Shown here piece by piece: positions 17,601-26,504 of a stretch of DNA of 64,000 bases. Position 1 is the stretch's first letter. Every line of letters begins with the position of its first letter. The stretch covers positions 1-64,000 of the forward strand of contig CAJKOW010000001.1 of assembly GCA_905201685.1 (NCBI GenBank), read 5' to 3'. Origin of the DNA: an uncultured Bacteroides sp. (GTDB lineage: Bacteria > Bacteroidota > Bacteroidia > Bacteroidales > Bacteroidaceae). The notes below the pieces were generated by a model. That model had not been told where the DNA came from and searched no databases. It saw nothing but the letters and a program-made list of their open reading frames with translations. The position numbers and the translations under genes were made by a program.

Positions 17601-18626
17601 ATGAAAACTCACTATCTTCTGCTCTATGTCTTAATCAGTATGCTGATGACAACCGGTTGTCAATGGACTTCCAAACCGGCTGCGCCCGAACTGACTTTCC
17701 ACAACGAATGTCTCAGCCCACTGCCCGCTCCGCCCCGCAATCAGGGACAAGCAGAAAGTTGCTGGGGATACTCTATGACCGCCCGTCTGGAAAATCGGCT
17801 GATGTTATGCGGTGATACAATCGCACTTTCCCCTTGGTTCATCACACGGAAAGCCTACGAAGAAGCTGCCCTCCGCGCCTGGCAGGACAAAGCCCGCAAG
17901 GTTTCTATCCGCGGAATGGGACATACCTTTCTATCACTGGCCGGACGCTATGGCATTGTTCCGCAAGACGAATATCCCTGCCGCCCGCGTACCCGACTGA
18001 AAGATATGAACCGCGAACTGGCTGACTTACTGAAACAACACCGCAAAGATACGGACAGCGGTAAACAGTTCCTGCAAGAAGTCAACGCCATACTCGACCG
18101 CTACATGGGTACACTGCCCGAACGAGTAGGGAGAGACAGTCTCTCTTTGTCGCCACTGGAATATTACCACCGACTGACCGCCGGCATGCCCGACGTAAAA
18201 CGCCTGACCAGTTTCCAATACACGCCTTATAACCAAGAACTGGTGCTGGACTATCCTGACAACTACGAACGGAAAAGCTTCATGAACCTGCCCCTCGACT
18301 CACTCTGCCGCATAGCCGAACAGACAGTGAAGAAAGGCGGCACCGTAGTATGGGAAGGCGACACAAGCAACAACGGCTTCTACTGGCGCGAAGGATTGGC
18401 CATCTGGCACGATGCACCCGTCAGTCCCGACGACCGCGAAAACAATTACCGTCGTGGCCATTTGGACGACAACCACACGCTGCTGCTTGTAGGATGGGCA
18501 ACGGATAACGAAGGCCGTCCCTACTTCGTAGCACAGAACTCTTGGGGAACGAACAACCGCTACCACGGACTGATGTACATGAGTCTCGACTACTTCCGGA
18601 TGTGGACTGTAGCTCTGTTCCTCTAG
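17601..18626 (+). CDS. Papain-fold (C1-family) peptidase lipoprotein
   Basis: A 341-residue lipoprotein with lipobox TTGC (Cys20), so predicted to be anchored in the periplasm or outer membrane. The catalytic triad is conserved: NQGQAESCWGYS (Cys54), LDDNHTLLLVGWA (His292) and VAQNSWGTN (Asn313). Overall order and spacing match the PepC-like enzyme at 9403-10596, of which it looks a shortened, diverged paralogue. It starts a two-gene unit with the TPR protein 34 bp downstream. The substrate is unknown. Confidence 0.85.
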   Translation: MKTHYLLLYVLISMLMTTGCQWTSKPAAPELTFHNECLSPLPAPPRNQGQAESCWGYSMTARLENRLMLCGDTIALSPWFITRKAYEEAALRAWQDKARKVSIRGMGHTFLSLAGRYGIVPQDEYPCRPRTRLKDMNRELADLLKQHRKDTDSGKQFLQEVNAILDRYMGTLPERVGRDSLSLSPLEYYHRLTAGMPDVKRLTSFQYTPYNQELVLDYPDNYERKSFMNLPLDSLCRIAEQTVKKGGTVVWEGDTSNNGFYWREGLAIWHDAPVSPDDRENNYRRGHLDDNHTLLLVGWATDNEGRPYFVAQNSWGTNNRYHGLMYMSLDYFRMWTVALFL

Positions 18627-18660
18627 GCAATACTTCCATTCACACCAACAACACCTTAAC

Positions 18661-20070
18661 ATGAAAATCAAGAACTGCAAGCCTGCAATTATCCTCGTTT
18701 TGTTTCTGCTTCTGCTGACACAAGCCTGCAACTTGCGTCCACGCCCCGATGTAGAAGACATATTCGAACAAGCTACCGAAATGCAGAGAAACAAACGTCC
18801 GACCGAAGCAATGGCCCTGTACTACGAGGTACTGAGCCGGACAGACGATCCACACATCCAATCACGCAGTTATTATAACTTGGGAAGCATTTATTTGTGG
18901 GACAGAGTTTTCGATAAAGCCGCCGATGCTTATACCCAGGCTTACCAACGGGATTCGCTATTGTGTGACACGTCGGACATGGTCAAGACATTGGAAGCCC
19001 TTGGCACCATACGACATATCTTAGGAGACAGCATCGGAAATATCCGCTTATATAACCGTGCTATCCACCTGGCCCGACTGATTAAGGACTCGGTCAACTT
19101 AGCCGAAATCTATCGTCTGCACGGCTGGCACTTTCTGGAGAAAAACAATTTCGACTCGGCAGCCTTTTATACCCGCCTCAGCATGGACTTCAGCCAAAAG
19201 CCGGCCAAACTCTATGCCACACTGGCCGAAATCCACCGACATCGGTTCGACGTAGATTCTGCCCGTTATTACTTCAACTTAGGCATCCATGCACCCGACA
19301 CCAAGGACCGTATGACCAGTCTGATGCTGAGCGCCCAACTGGAACATCACCTGGGAAACGACTCGACAGCCTATAACCAACTACTGACCTATACCCTATC
19401 TGCCGACACTCTATACGCCCAACAAAAGACTCTCGAAATAGAAAAACTGGCCTACCAGCACGAAGCCGAACTGAAAATCCGTCAGGTAGAAGAGCGCCAC
19501 CGGCTCTACATCGGTTTGGGCATACTTGCACTGACTGTGGCCGCAAGTGCTTTCCTCCTCGCCCTGCAAAACCAGCGGCGCAAGAAACGGAAAGAACAAC
19601 TGAAGTACGAAGCTGCCCTACAAGGACTCAACGAAAAAATAGCTTTGCTGAAGGATAACCTGAACGCAAACGACCGCGAACGCGAAGCACTGCTGCAACA
19701 CACCGAGGAACAGATTGCTCACCTGCGATCCGTGACCCTGAAACGCACTGCTATTGGCCGCCGCGTCATCCTGCTGGCCGAACAAGACAGCAAAGACAAG
19801 CGCAATGTTCGCGTACTGACCGAGAAAGAACAGGCCGAATTGCGAAAAGCCGTAACCGACATCTACGCCGATGAAACCGCCCGCCTGAAAGAACGCTATC
19901 CGCGCCTTACCGAAGGCGACCTGCTCTATCACTGTCTGGCATCGGCAGGCTTCGGAACGTTTGCCATTGCCCTCTGCTTTGGCAATACGGATACAGGCAT
20001 CGTGGCCCAGCGCAAACGACGCATGAAGCTACGCATGGAGGAAGCCGAAAACGAAATGTCATGCAAATAA
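18661..20070 (+). CDS. TPR protein with membrane span and C-terminal helix-turn-helix-like domain
   Basis: A 469-residue protein with a signal or lipobox at the N-terminus (LLTQAC, Cys23). A periplasmic set of tetratricopeptide-like repeats follows (about residues 25-250, for example SRSYYNLGSIYLWDRVFDKA), then one membrane span (LYIGLGILALTVAASAFLLA, about 282-303), a coiled coil (about 310-365) and a cytoplasmic C-terminal domain. The end, YPRLTEGDLLYHCLASAGF followed by FAIALCFGNTDTGIVAQRKRRM, resembles the degenerate LuxR-type helix-turn-helix found in Bacteroides TPR regulators. A membrane-bound sensor-regulator is a reasonable inference. Co-transcription with the upstream peptidase is likely. 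Confidence 0.7.
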   Translation: MKIKNCKPAIILVLFLLLLTQACNLRPRPDVEDIFEQATEMQRNKRPTEAMALYYEVLSRTDDPHIQSRSYYNLGSIYLWDRVFDKAADAYTQAYQRDSLLCDTSDMVKTLEALGTIRHILGDSIGNIRLYNRAIHLARLIKDSVNLAEIYRLHGWHFLEKNNFDSAAFYTRLSMDFSQKPAKLYATLAEIHRHRFDVDSARYYFNLGIHAPDTKDRMTSLMLSAQLEHHLGNDSTAYNQLLTYTLSADTLYAQQKTLEIEKLAYQHEAELKIRQVEERHRLYIGLGILALTVAASAFLLALQNQRRKKRKEQLKYEAALQGLNEKIALLKDNLNANDREREALLQHTEEQIAHLRSVTLKRTAIGRRVILLAEQDSKDKRNVRVLTEKEQAELRKAVTDIYADETARLKERYPRLTEGDLLYHCLASAGFGTFAIALCFGNTDTGIVAQRKRRMKLRMEEAENEMSCK

Positions 20071-20148
20071 TCCATAATACACTGAAATACAACACTTAGT
20101 AAAACCATCATGTCATCCGTTTCTTTTCGTCTGCCATAGATTAGCCCG

Positions 20149-20156
20149 TAACTTTG
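20149..20156 (+). promoter_or_regulatory. Promoter -7 element of the methyltransferase gene
   Basis: TAACTTTG matches TAnnTTTG 25 nt before the ATG. Confidence 0.65.
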
Positions 20157-20181
20157 CTGCATCATCAAAACCAAAAACAAC

Positions 20182-20955
20182 ATGCAGCAAAGACATCAAA
20201 ACAGAGAACTCTACTTCCGCGAGCAGGTACAGACCTGCCGCCTTCACTACATTCCCTATGTGCAATCCTTTATCCGCATCACGTCCCAAACTCGTGTATT
20301 GGAAATAGGATGCGGCGAAGGTGGCAACCTTCTACCTTTCGCACAAGCCGGTTGCCGGGTGACAGGCATCGACCTGGCTACCACGCGTATTGAAGAGGCA
20401 CGCCGTTTCTTCTGTCAGGCCGAAGCAAAAGGTACTTTCCTCGCTGCCGACATCTTGCAATATGCACCAGTGACAAAAGAGACCTTCGACCTTATCCTGA
20501 TGCACGACGTCATCGAGCACATTGCAGACAAAGGGCAGTTGCTCGCCGCTATCAAGCATCTCCTGTCGCCCGGCGGCCTCCTTTTCATCGCCTTTCCTGC
20601 CTGGCAGATGCCCTTCGGCGGCCACCAGCAGATTTGCCATCATACCTTGCTTGCCCACTTGCCCTTCATCCATCTGTTGCCACGAGTAGCCTATCGAGGA
20701 CTACTCCGTCTGGCTGGTGAACCCCAAGGTGGCATCAACGAACTGATGAACATCCGTCGTACACGTACTACCATCGAACAATTCGAGAAACTGGCCCGCC
20801 AGCACTACCGGATTGCCGACCGACAGCTGTGGTTCATCAATCCGCACTACGAAACCAAATTCCACCTGTACCCCCGCAAACTGTGGAAGCCGCTCAGCCG
20901 TTTTCCCATACTGCGCGGTTTCTTCTCCACCTCCTGCTGGTATCTGCTGAAATAA
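20182..20955 (+). CDS. Class I SAM-dependent methyltransferase
   Basis: A 257-residue cytoplasmic methyltransferase. Motif I VLEIGCGEGGN (residues 39-49), the acidic end of beta-2 in VTGIDLAT, and the post-II motif FDLILMHDVIEHI place it in the UbiG/Methyltransf_11 group. The C-terminal third (about residues 160-257) is rich in Arg, His and aromatics and has no motif I can assign, so the substrate is unknown. It has its own promoter and a hairpin terminator, so it appears monocistronic. Confidence 0.88.
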   Translation: MQQRHQNRELYFREQVQTCRLHYIPYVQSFIRITSQTRVLEIGCGEGGNLLPFAQAGCRVTGIDLATTRIEEARRFFCQAEAKGTFLAADILQYAPVTKETFDLILMHDVIEHIADKGQLLAAIKHLLSPGGLLFIAFPAWQMPFGGHQQICHHTLLAHLPFIHLLPRVAYRGLLRLAGEPQGGINELMNIRRTRTTIEQFEKLARQHYRIADRQLWFINPHYETKFHLYPRKLWKPLSRFPILRGFFSTSCWYLLK

Positions 20956-20974
20956 AAGGAAATACAGAAACGAC

Positions 20975-21021
20975 ATTACCCGGACTATCACAGTGCATTA
21001 ATCTGTGAAAATCCGGGTAAT
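20975..21021. terminator. Two-tier hairpin between convergent genes
   Basis: ATTACCCGGA (20975-20984) pairs with TCCGGGTAAT (21012-21021), and an inner TCACAG/CTGTGA stem nests inside. It separates the methyltransferase from the convergent glucosidase gene and could serve both. Confidence 0.6.
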
Positions 21022-21047
21022 ACTATATGACTTGTAAAGTAATTCCT

Positions 21048-23201
21048 TTAGTATGTCAACGCCTCTTCATGATACGTGTCAAAACACGGATAATGTTCCA
21101 ACGGACGAGGCTGACAGAAGTCTATGCCGTCGAATATCGGATTGGGAGCAGCAGCCTGAGGCAGGATGAGATTGACCTTGGCATCCTCACCTTCGAGACG
21201 TACATCGAACTTTCCATTCTTATACGTATAATATAATGTACCACGGCCTATCTTGACCGAAGTCTGCAATTCTGTGATATCAGCCGGTAACTTGGGCTCG
21301 ACAGTCACCGTGCCACTCATCAGGTCGGGACGGATGCCAAGGAAATACTGGTACCATACACGCAGTTGTTCGGAGTTGCTCCACGCTTGCAGGAAAGTAC
21401 CCGAACGGCCTGCCCACGAGTGTCCTTCACGCGGATGGGCATCGGCGTTTTCGCTAAGACTGCCCACTGCACCTTCGTACAAGGCCTGGCGGTTCATGTT
21501 TTGGAAGAGTTTCCAAGCAGTCTCCTGCTGGCCATACTCTATAATGCGTTGCATGGCGATGCCGTTATTCCACAGCCAGACGGTACCATTGTGATAAGCA
21601 TCATCTTTATGGTAGTAGTGCCAGTTCTCGTGCTGCGGATGAAACTGAAGATCCCACTGGGCCAGCGAAGCCACACCCCACGGATAAACCAGTTCTTCCC
21701 ACACACGACGGGTGACGCGTTGCTTGAAATCCTCGTCGGCTATCAGGTCGAAACAATAAAGCTGATTGGGACGGTATTGCAAGTCAGGAGTGCCGTCAGC
21801 ATTCAGGTGGTCGTAGATAAGAAGGCTATCCTTGTTGCAATAATCAGCCTCGAAGTTGCGAGCCAGGCGAACGGCTGCTTCGTGCCAGGTTTCGGCATGA
21901 GGTGCATCATCCATCAGACGAGCCAAGTGAGCACCGGCCTCCAGCTGTTTGTACCACAAATACTGGATATCATTGGCACGATTGCCGCGAGGTGAACCAG
22001 GGATGCCATTACGTTTCACGTCCATCCACGTGTCGGCATCGGCATGCAGCAGGTAACCTTTCTCGTCCGTGTGATGGCGCAAGCTCTGGTCGATGCTGAG
22101 GACAACGGAAGGATAAATATCACGAAGGAAACTGCGGTCGCCCGAATAGCGAAGGAGTTCTTCAGCCTCGATGACGTAGCGCGGCGTACCGTCGGCAGTA
22201 TTGTAGAGAATCCCCTCCAGATTGGCGCGATTGGGAATGCGGCCGCAAGTCACTGAAGTGGTATCGCGATCCTGCAACTTGGCAAAATCCTTCAGAATAT
22301 CTTTCGTTACTTCAAACTGGCCCGTAACAAGTGTAGCACCCGGCATGGCGATAAACATATCGCGCCCCCAATATTCGTTGAACCATGGCAAACCGGCATA
22401 AATGCCCTTACCTTGCTGCTCGGTAATCAGTTCGTCCATGGTCAGGGTAATCCAAGCCAGCGCCTTGTCCAGTTCGGGCAAGTTGGTGTGCAGCGGATTG
22501 TTCTCAGTAACCAAGTCGTTCATGCGTGCCTTGCGCTGAGCCAGCCATTCCGCACCTTCCTGCCGATAACCGGCGATGAGCGAGTCGCAATGTGCTTCTG
22601 TGCCATAAGCAATGAGGAAGCCTCCGGCAGATGCGGGTGCCTGCATACAGTTACCATTGAAGCTGATGCCAACGGGATTCAAAGGGACTACCTTCAACCG
22701 GTTATTCTCTGCCTCCTGTGGTGTGTAACACAATGCGTCAGTCTGTCGGTTGGCATCCTTCAGCAGCGTTTCGTTCAGTGTAATGGCGATGCTGTCGCCC
22801 TGCACCTTGTCCACTACAATACTAAGCAATTCCCGGTTGTCCACCATGGCCAGTGTTTCGATTGCGACAGGCCAACGACGTACCAGTCGGTCGGGGTAAA
22901 CACACACTTGCGATTTGCTCCTTAACAGAGGCTTACCATCCACTGTCAAAGCGTAGTCTGAGAAAATACGGCGTTTAGCCTGATTCCATCCGGCATACCA
23001 ATCGGTAGGCTCGTCCTGATGTGTGCGTCCATACCAGTATCCCGCCTTCTTGTCGGTATACGAATATTCACGGTTTGCTTCAGGAGCGACCTCCACGCCC
23101 AGTTCATCAACTGTCAGTGCAGGAATAGAAGGAGTTTTGTCTGCCGACCCGCATGACATCAGTACAGGCACGGCCAACAGAGTAAGAAAACGATGTTTCA
23201 T
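21048..23201 (-). CDS. Amylo-alpha-1,6-glucosidase-like glycoside hydrolase (GDE C-terminal, GH133-like) lipoprotein
   Basis: A 717-residue lipoprotein with lipobox LMSC (Cys17). An N-terminal beta-sandwich (about residues 25-230) precedes an (alpha/alpha)6-barrel. Blocks GLPWFNEYWGRDMFIAMPG, TCGRIPNRANLEGILYNTADG and HADADTWMDVK match the catalytic domain of glycogen-debranching amylo-1,6-glucosidase and related GH133-type enzymes. Its location outside the cytoplasm suggests action on an imported or host oligosaccharide rather than stored glycogen. Exact specificity is not readable. A TAATATTG element at 23243-23250, one base from the -7 consensus, lies 42 nt upstream. Confidence 0.85.
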   Translation of the reverse strand: MKHRFLTLLAVPVLMSCGSADKTPSIPALTVDELGVEVAPEANREYSYTDKKAGYWYGRTHQDEPTDWYAGWNQAKRRIFSDYALTVDGKPLLRSKSQVCVYPDRLVRRWPVAIETLAMVDNRELLSIVVDKVQGDSIAITLNETLLKDANRQTDALCYTPQEAENNRLKVVPLNPVGISFNGNCMQAPASAGGFLIAYGTEAHCDSLIAGYRQEGAEWLAQRKARMNDLVTENNPLHTNLPELDKALAWITLTMDELITEQQGKGIYAGLPWFNEYWGRDMFIAMPGATLVTGQFEVTKDILKDFAKLQDRDTTSVTCGRIPNRANLEGILYNTADGTPRYVIEAEELLRYSGDRSFLRDIYPSVVLSIDQSLRHHTDEKGYLLHADADTWMDVKRNGIPGSPRGNRANDIQYLWYKQLEAGAHLARLMDDAPHAETWHEAAVRLARNFEADYCNKDSLLIYDHLNADGTPDLQYRPNQLYCFDLIADEDFKQRVTRRVWEELVYPWGVASLAQWDLQFHPQHENWHYYHKDDAYHNGTVWLWNNGIAMQRIIEYGQQETAWKLFQNMNRQALYEGAVGSLSENADAHPREGHSWAGRSGTFLQAWSNSEQLRVWYQYFLGIRPDLMSGTVTVEPKLPADITELQTSVKIGRGTLYYTYKNGKFDVRLEGEDAKVNLILPQAAAPNPIFDGIDFCQPRPLEHYPCFDTYHEEALTY

Positions 23202-23267
23202 AGCTTTTGTTGATATAAGTTGTGTCTTTATTTTTCAGTTTGCAATATTAGGAAAAATATGGTAAAT

Positions 23268-23549
23268 CTACAGCAACTTCGTACACAAACCGTTCCCAAT
23301 CTGCCGGAAAACGTTTGCGGCAAAGACAACATAATATGTATGACCATCCCCCAGAAAGGAAGAGGGAAAAGTAGCGGAATGCGGATCATCACCTTCACCG
23401 CAATCGTCGCGGTTGATGAAACGGAAACCAACCAATTCTGCATCTACAGGAGCAATGGCAAAACTGTCCATCAACACATCCGGCTCTGCAAACAGCAGAT
23501 GGGCGCATTCCGTTCGTCCATGTGTAGTTAAGAACTGGCAAAACTCTCT
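23268..23549 (-). pseudogene. Possible gene remnant, about 93 codons without a start codon
   Basis: On the minus strand a frame is open from just after a TAG at 23550-23552 to a stop at 23268. It reads with natural composition: FCQFLTTHGRTECAHLLFAE, later VDAELVGFRFINRDDCGEGD, then GDGHTYYVVFAANVF. No ATG or ribosome-binding site precedes it and I do not recognise the family, so it may be the decayed 3' part of a lost gene. Overlapping frames on the other strand are also open, so this call is weak. Apart from this and the hairpin at 23577, nothing is seen in 23202-23689. Confidence 0.3.
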
Positions 23550-23576
23550 CTATTCTTCAATTTAACCTAAACCTGT

Positions 23577-23609
23577 GATCCCTGCAAATCAGCTTTTGCA
23601 GGGATCTTT
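23577..23609 (+). terminator. Hairpin terminator upstream of the GNAT gene
   Basis: GATCCCTGCAAA pairs perfectly with TTTGCAGGGATC across a 6-nt loop and is followed by TTT on the plus strand. No intact plus-strand gene precedes it. Confidence 0.7.
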
Positions 23610-23645
23610 CTGTCCAAATACATTTCCGATAATCAAACATTTCCG

Positions 23646-23653
23646 TATCTTTG
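23646..23653 (+). promoter_or_regulatory. Promoter -7 element of the GNAT gene
   Basis: TATCTTTG matches TAnnTTTG 36 nt before the ATG. Confidence 0.65.
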
Positions 23654-23689
23654 CCTCTATAAAAACGAAACTTCAAAAAAGCAACTGTC

Positions 23690-23992
23690 ATGGATATCCA
23701 GCACCATCCCGAACAACATCGTTTCACCCTGACCCAAAACGGTGAAACAGCCCATGTAGCCTACCTCATAGAAAACGGCGCACTCGACATACGCCACACC
23801 ATTGTCCCCGCCCCACTCGGAGGCCAAGGCATAGCCTCTGCGTTAGTCAAAGCGGCCTACGACTATGCCCTTCAACAAGGTTATCGATGTGTAGCAACAT
23901 GTTCCTACGCAGTCCGTTGGCTACAGCGGCATCCCGAATACAACGGTACTCCCAGCCAGGAGTACTGCGGAGGAAACGCCTGCGCCCTGTAA
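23690..23992 (+). CDS. Small GNAT-family N-acetyltransferase (YjdJ/NATD1 type)
   Basis: A 100-residue single-domain protein. The acetyl-CoA pyrophosphate loop is seen as APLGGQGIASALVKAAYDYA, preceded by IRHTIVP and followed by CVATCSYAVRWLQRHPEY, the arrangement of the very short GNAT proteins (YjdJ, human NATD1). The substrate of this subgroup is not established. It is a single gene with its own promoter, convergent with cbpM; a long inverted repeat in between probably ends both transcripts. Confidence 0.85.
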   Translation: MDIQHHPEQHRFTLTQNGETAHVAYLIENGALDIRHTIVPAPLGGQGIASALVKAAYDYALQQGYRCVATCSYAVRWLQRHPEYNGTPSQEYCGGNACAL

Positions 23993-24018
23993 AAACTGTC
24001 AGCAGGCCTTAAACAAAA

Positions 24019-24069
24019 AAGCGGACGGCAAGCAACCCCTTCACACATAGGATTACTTTCCGTCCGCTT
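24019..24069. terminator. Bidirectional hairpin between GNAT and cbpM
   Basis: AAGCGGACGG at 24019-24028 pairs perfectly with CCGTCCGCTT at 24060-24069; A-rich sequence precedes it, giving a U-rich tail on the minus-strand transcript. Confidence 0.65.
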
Positions 24070-24096
24070 GCTTCATTCCGGCCGTAACCGGCTTTT

Positions 24097-24393
24097 TCAA
24101 AACACTTCACCGTACATCTTCAGCCGGTTGCGTAAGTCACGTATTTCACGCTTCATGTCCTCCATCTGCTCCAGCAGATGATGAATGGCATCAATTCCCT
24201 CCATATTGATGGAAAGGTCGTAATACATACGGCTGTACCGCTCCACATCGGGCAGTTGCGAGAAAGTCAGACACGGCTTTCCTTCGTCAAACAAGATGTC
24301 AATCAGTCCATTCTCCTGCAGGAGGTCGATAAACGACGGCTCTATATGGCATTTGTCGCAATAATCGCTGACAATAATCAATTCGTTCTGCAT
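24097..24393 (-). CDS. cbpM: Chaperone modulator CbpM
   Basis: A 98-residue partner and inhibitor of the DnaJ-like co-chaperone CbpA. The N-terminal part (IIVSDYCDKCHIEPSFIDLL) resembles the degenerate MerR-like helix-turn-helix of CbpM, followed by DVERYSRMYYDLSINMEGID and a C-terminal helix (IHHLLEQMEDMKREIRDLRN). It lies 12 bp downstream of cbpA, the conserved cbpAM arrangement, so co-transcription is near certain. Confidence 0.88.
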   Translation of the reverse strand: MQNELIIVSDYCDKCHIEPSFIDLLQENGLIDILFDEGKPCLTFSQLPDVERYSRMYYDLSINMEGIDAIHHLLEQMEDMKREIRDLRNRLKMYGEVF

Positions 24394-24405
24394 AATGGTT
24401 CTTTT

Positions 24406-25356
24406 TTAGTTCATACTTTGAATTTTACGGAGCATTTCTTTCTGCTGTTCCGTCAGGTTGGTAGGCAACACAACGTGATAAGTCACGATCAGGTCGCCAA
24501 ATTCACCTTCTTTCTTATAGACAGGGAAGCCTTTGCCTTTCAGGCGCACCTTGGTACCATTCTGCGTACCCGGTTTTACTTTCAGTTTCACTTGTCCGTC
24601 CAAAGTATCGACCAGTAAGTCACCACCCAGCAGAGCTGTATAGAGGTCGGTATTAACATCCACATACAAATCATCGCCCAAACGCTTGAACACCGGATCG
24701 TCGGGAATGACGAACGTAATGTACAAGTCACCGGCAGGTCCGCCGTTCATGCCCGGAGCGCCATAACCTTTCAGCTTAATGACCTGACCATTGGCCACAC
24801 CTGCCGGAATGGTGATACGTACCTGTTTGTCGCCCACCGTCAGCACCTGTTTGTGCGTCTGCGCAGCTTCGCGCAACGACAAATCCAGTTCGGCCTGATA
24901 ATCCTGCCCGCGGAAACCGCTCTGGCTTCTGCCACCACGGCCCCGATGGCCGAAGAGTTCTTCGAAAAAGTCGGAAAAGCCTCCGGCATTCTTTCCGGTA
25001 AACTCCTGTCCGTCGGACGAATACCAATACGTACCGTTGCCGTCCGTACTGAATCCGCCCGTTCCGAAGCCTCCGAATCCGGCACCACCGGCCTGCTGAC
25101 GGGCCCGCTTCTGAGCCTCGAATTCGTCGGCATGCTTCCAATGCTCGCCGTACTCATCGTACTTCTTTCGCTTTTCAGGGTCGCTCAACACTTCGTTAGC
25201 TTCGTTGATCGCCTGAAACTTGTCCTTGGCAGTAGGATCATTCGGGTTCAGGTCAGGATGAAACTTACGTGCCAACTTCCGGTACGCTTTCTTGATGTCA
25301 TCCTGCGACGCCGTCTTGTCCACTCCCAGTACTTGATAATAATCTATAAAAGCCAT
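24406..25356 (-). CDS. cbpA: DnaJ-like co-chaperone CbpA
   Basis: A 316-residue class B J-domain protein that stimulates DnaK; in enterobacteria it is also a nucleoid-associated protein. The J-domain occupies residues 4-70 with the HPD motif at 33-35 (KFHPDLNPND). A Gly/Phe-rich linker spans about residues 85-150. Two C-terminal beta domains follow (ELDLSLREAAQTHK, then LRLKGKG-like VRLKGKGFPV). The DnaJ zinc-finger cysteines are absent, which separates it from DnaJ itself. Confidence 0.93.
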   Translation of the reverse strand: MAFIDYYQVLGVDKTASQDDIKKAYRKLARKFHPDLNPNDPTAKDKFQAINEANEVLSDPEKRKKYDEYGEHWKHADEFEAQKRARQQAGGAGFGGFGTGGFSTDGNGTYWYSSDGQEFTGKNAGGFSDFFEELFGHRGRGGRSQSGFRGQDYQAELDLSLREAAQTHKQVLTVGDKQVRITIPAGVANGQVIKLKGYGAPGMNGGPAGDLYITFVIPDDPVFKRLGDDLYVDVNTDLYTALLGGDLLVDTLDGQVKLKVKPGTQNGTKVRLKGKGFPVYKKEGEFGDLIVTYHVVLPTNLTEQQKEMLRKIQSMN

Positions 25357-25453
25357 ATTCTGTCAATTTTTATATTTCAAACAATACCGTTTCTCCACCC
25401 GTTCCTTGCAAAGAGGCCTGCATGTCATCCCGCCCCTTTTCTGCTGACGGGAA

Positions 25454-26473
25454 TCAATAACAACTCTTCGCCGTCGCAAGCAGTTCGCGGATATCCTCTT
25501 CCGTCGTGTCGAAAGAGGTTACCAATCTGATCTCATTGGCCGGTTCATCCCAGAAATAAAAGAAATAAGATTGCAACAGCCTGTCTATCACCCGGCGAGG
25601 CATGGTCAGGAACAACTGATTGCTCTCCACCTGCTGAGTGAATCTGACATCGGGCAACTTCTCCAGTCCGTCGCGCAACAGCAAGGCCATCCGGTTGGCA
25701 TGGCGGGCATTCGCGAGCCACAAGTCATCCTTCAGATAAGCGGTGAACTGACAGGAAAGATAACGCAACTTCGATGCCAGCTGCGCCGACTGTTTCCTGA
25801 CAAAGCGCGCTTCCTTCTGCAACGCGGGATGGAAGACTATGACACTCTCGCCCATCATCAGCCCGTTCTTCGTTCCGCCGAAACTGAGGATGTCAATGCC
25901 GCAGTCCACCGTCAGCTGCCTCAAGGTAAGCCCCAAGGCCGCACACGCATTGGCCAAGCGGGCACCGTCCATGTGGACATACATACCGTGACTGTGAGCC
26001 AGTTCCGTAATGGCACGCAACTCATCAGGCTTGTATATCGTACCCAGCTCCGTACACTGCGACAGATAGATGGCTCCCGGTTGCGAATGATGCTGCTCGC
26101 CGAAATTACACAGATAGGGGCGCAACAGTTCAGGCGTCAGCTTTCCGTCAGGAGTAGCTATCGGTCTGATCTGACAGCCTGTCATACGGGCAGGAGCGCC
26201 ACACTCATCCACATAGATGTGGGCAGTCTCGGCACACAGTATCAGGTTGTAGGGACGTGTGCACAGTTGCAGGGCAACGGCGTTGCTGCCTGTTCCGTTA
26301 AACACAAACAGCGGCTCGCAATCGGCCGTAAAGGCTTCGCGTATCTTGCCTACGGCTTCTTCCGTCCAGGGATCGTCGCCATACCCCAATGCATGGTCCT
26401 GATTCGCCCTGTTCAAGGCCTCCATCACCAACGGATGCACGCCCGAATTATTGTCTGATGCAAAACTTCTCAT
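25454..26473 (-). CDS. ltaE: Low-specificity L-threonine aldolase
   Basis: A PLP-dependent aldolase of 339 residues that cleaves threonine (and allo-threonine) to glycine and acetaldehyde. Visible features: N-terminal FASDNNSGVHP, the conserved HMDGARL with the PLP-contacting Asp169, and SFGGTKNGLMMGE with the Schiff-base Lys202. It is full length and shows no signal peptide, so it is cytoplasmic. Related fold type I beta-eliminating lyases are an alternative, but the FASDN and HMDGARL blocks favour threonine aldolase. Confidence 0.92.
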   Translation of the reverse strand: MRSFASDNNSGVHPLVMEALNRANQDHALGYGDDPWTEEAVGKIREAFTADCEPLFVFNGTGSNAVALQLCTRPYNLILCAETAHIYVDECGAPARMTGCQIRPIATPDGKLTPELLRPYLCNFGEQHHSQPGAIYLSQCTELGTIYKPDELRAITELAHSHGMYVHMDGARLANACAALGLTLRQLTVDCGIDILSFGGTKNGLMMGESVIVFHPALQKEARFVRKQSAQLASKLRYLSCQFTAYLKDDLWLANARHANRMALLLRDGLEKLPDVRFTQQVESNQLFLTMPRRVIDRLLQSYFFYFWDEPANEIRLVTSFDTTEEDIRELLATAKSCY

Positions 26474-26504
26474 ACTCTTATTTTCTCAATTTCCGCAAGC
26501 TCAA

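Noticed and set aside
23220..23531. Plus-strand 103-codon frame in the gap before the GNAT gene
   Set aside because: It has no promoter or ribosome-binding site and poor composition; the opposite strand reads more like protein, though that too is only a possible remnant.
25571..26458. Long plus-strand frame opposite the threonine aldolase gene
   Set aside because: It mirrors a clear enzyme on the other strand and its translation has no recognisable motif; the same applies to the long antisense frames at 8559-9338, 39811-40851, 41499-42590 and 56348-57559.
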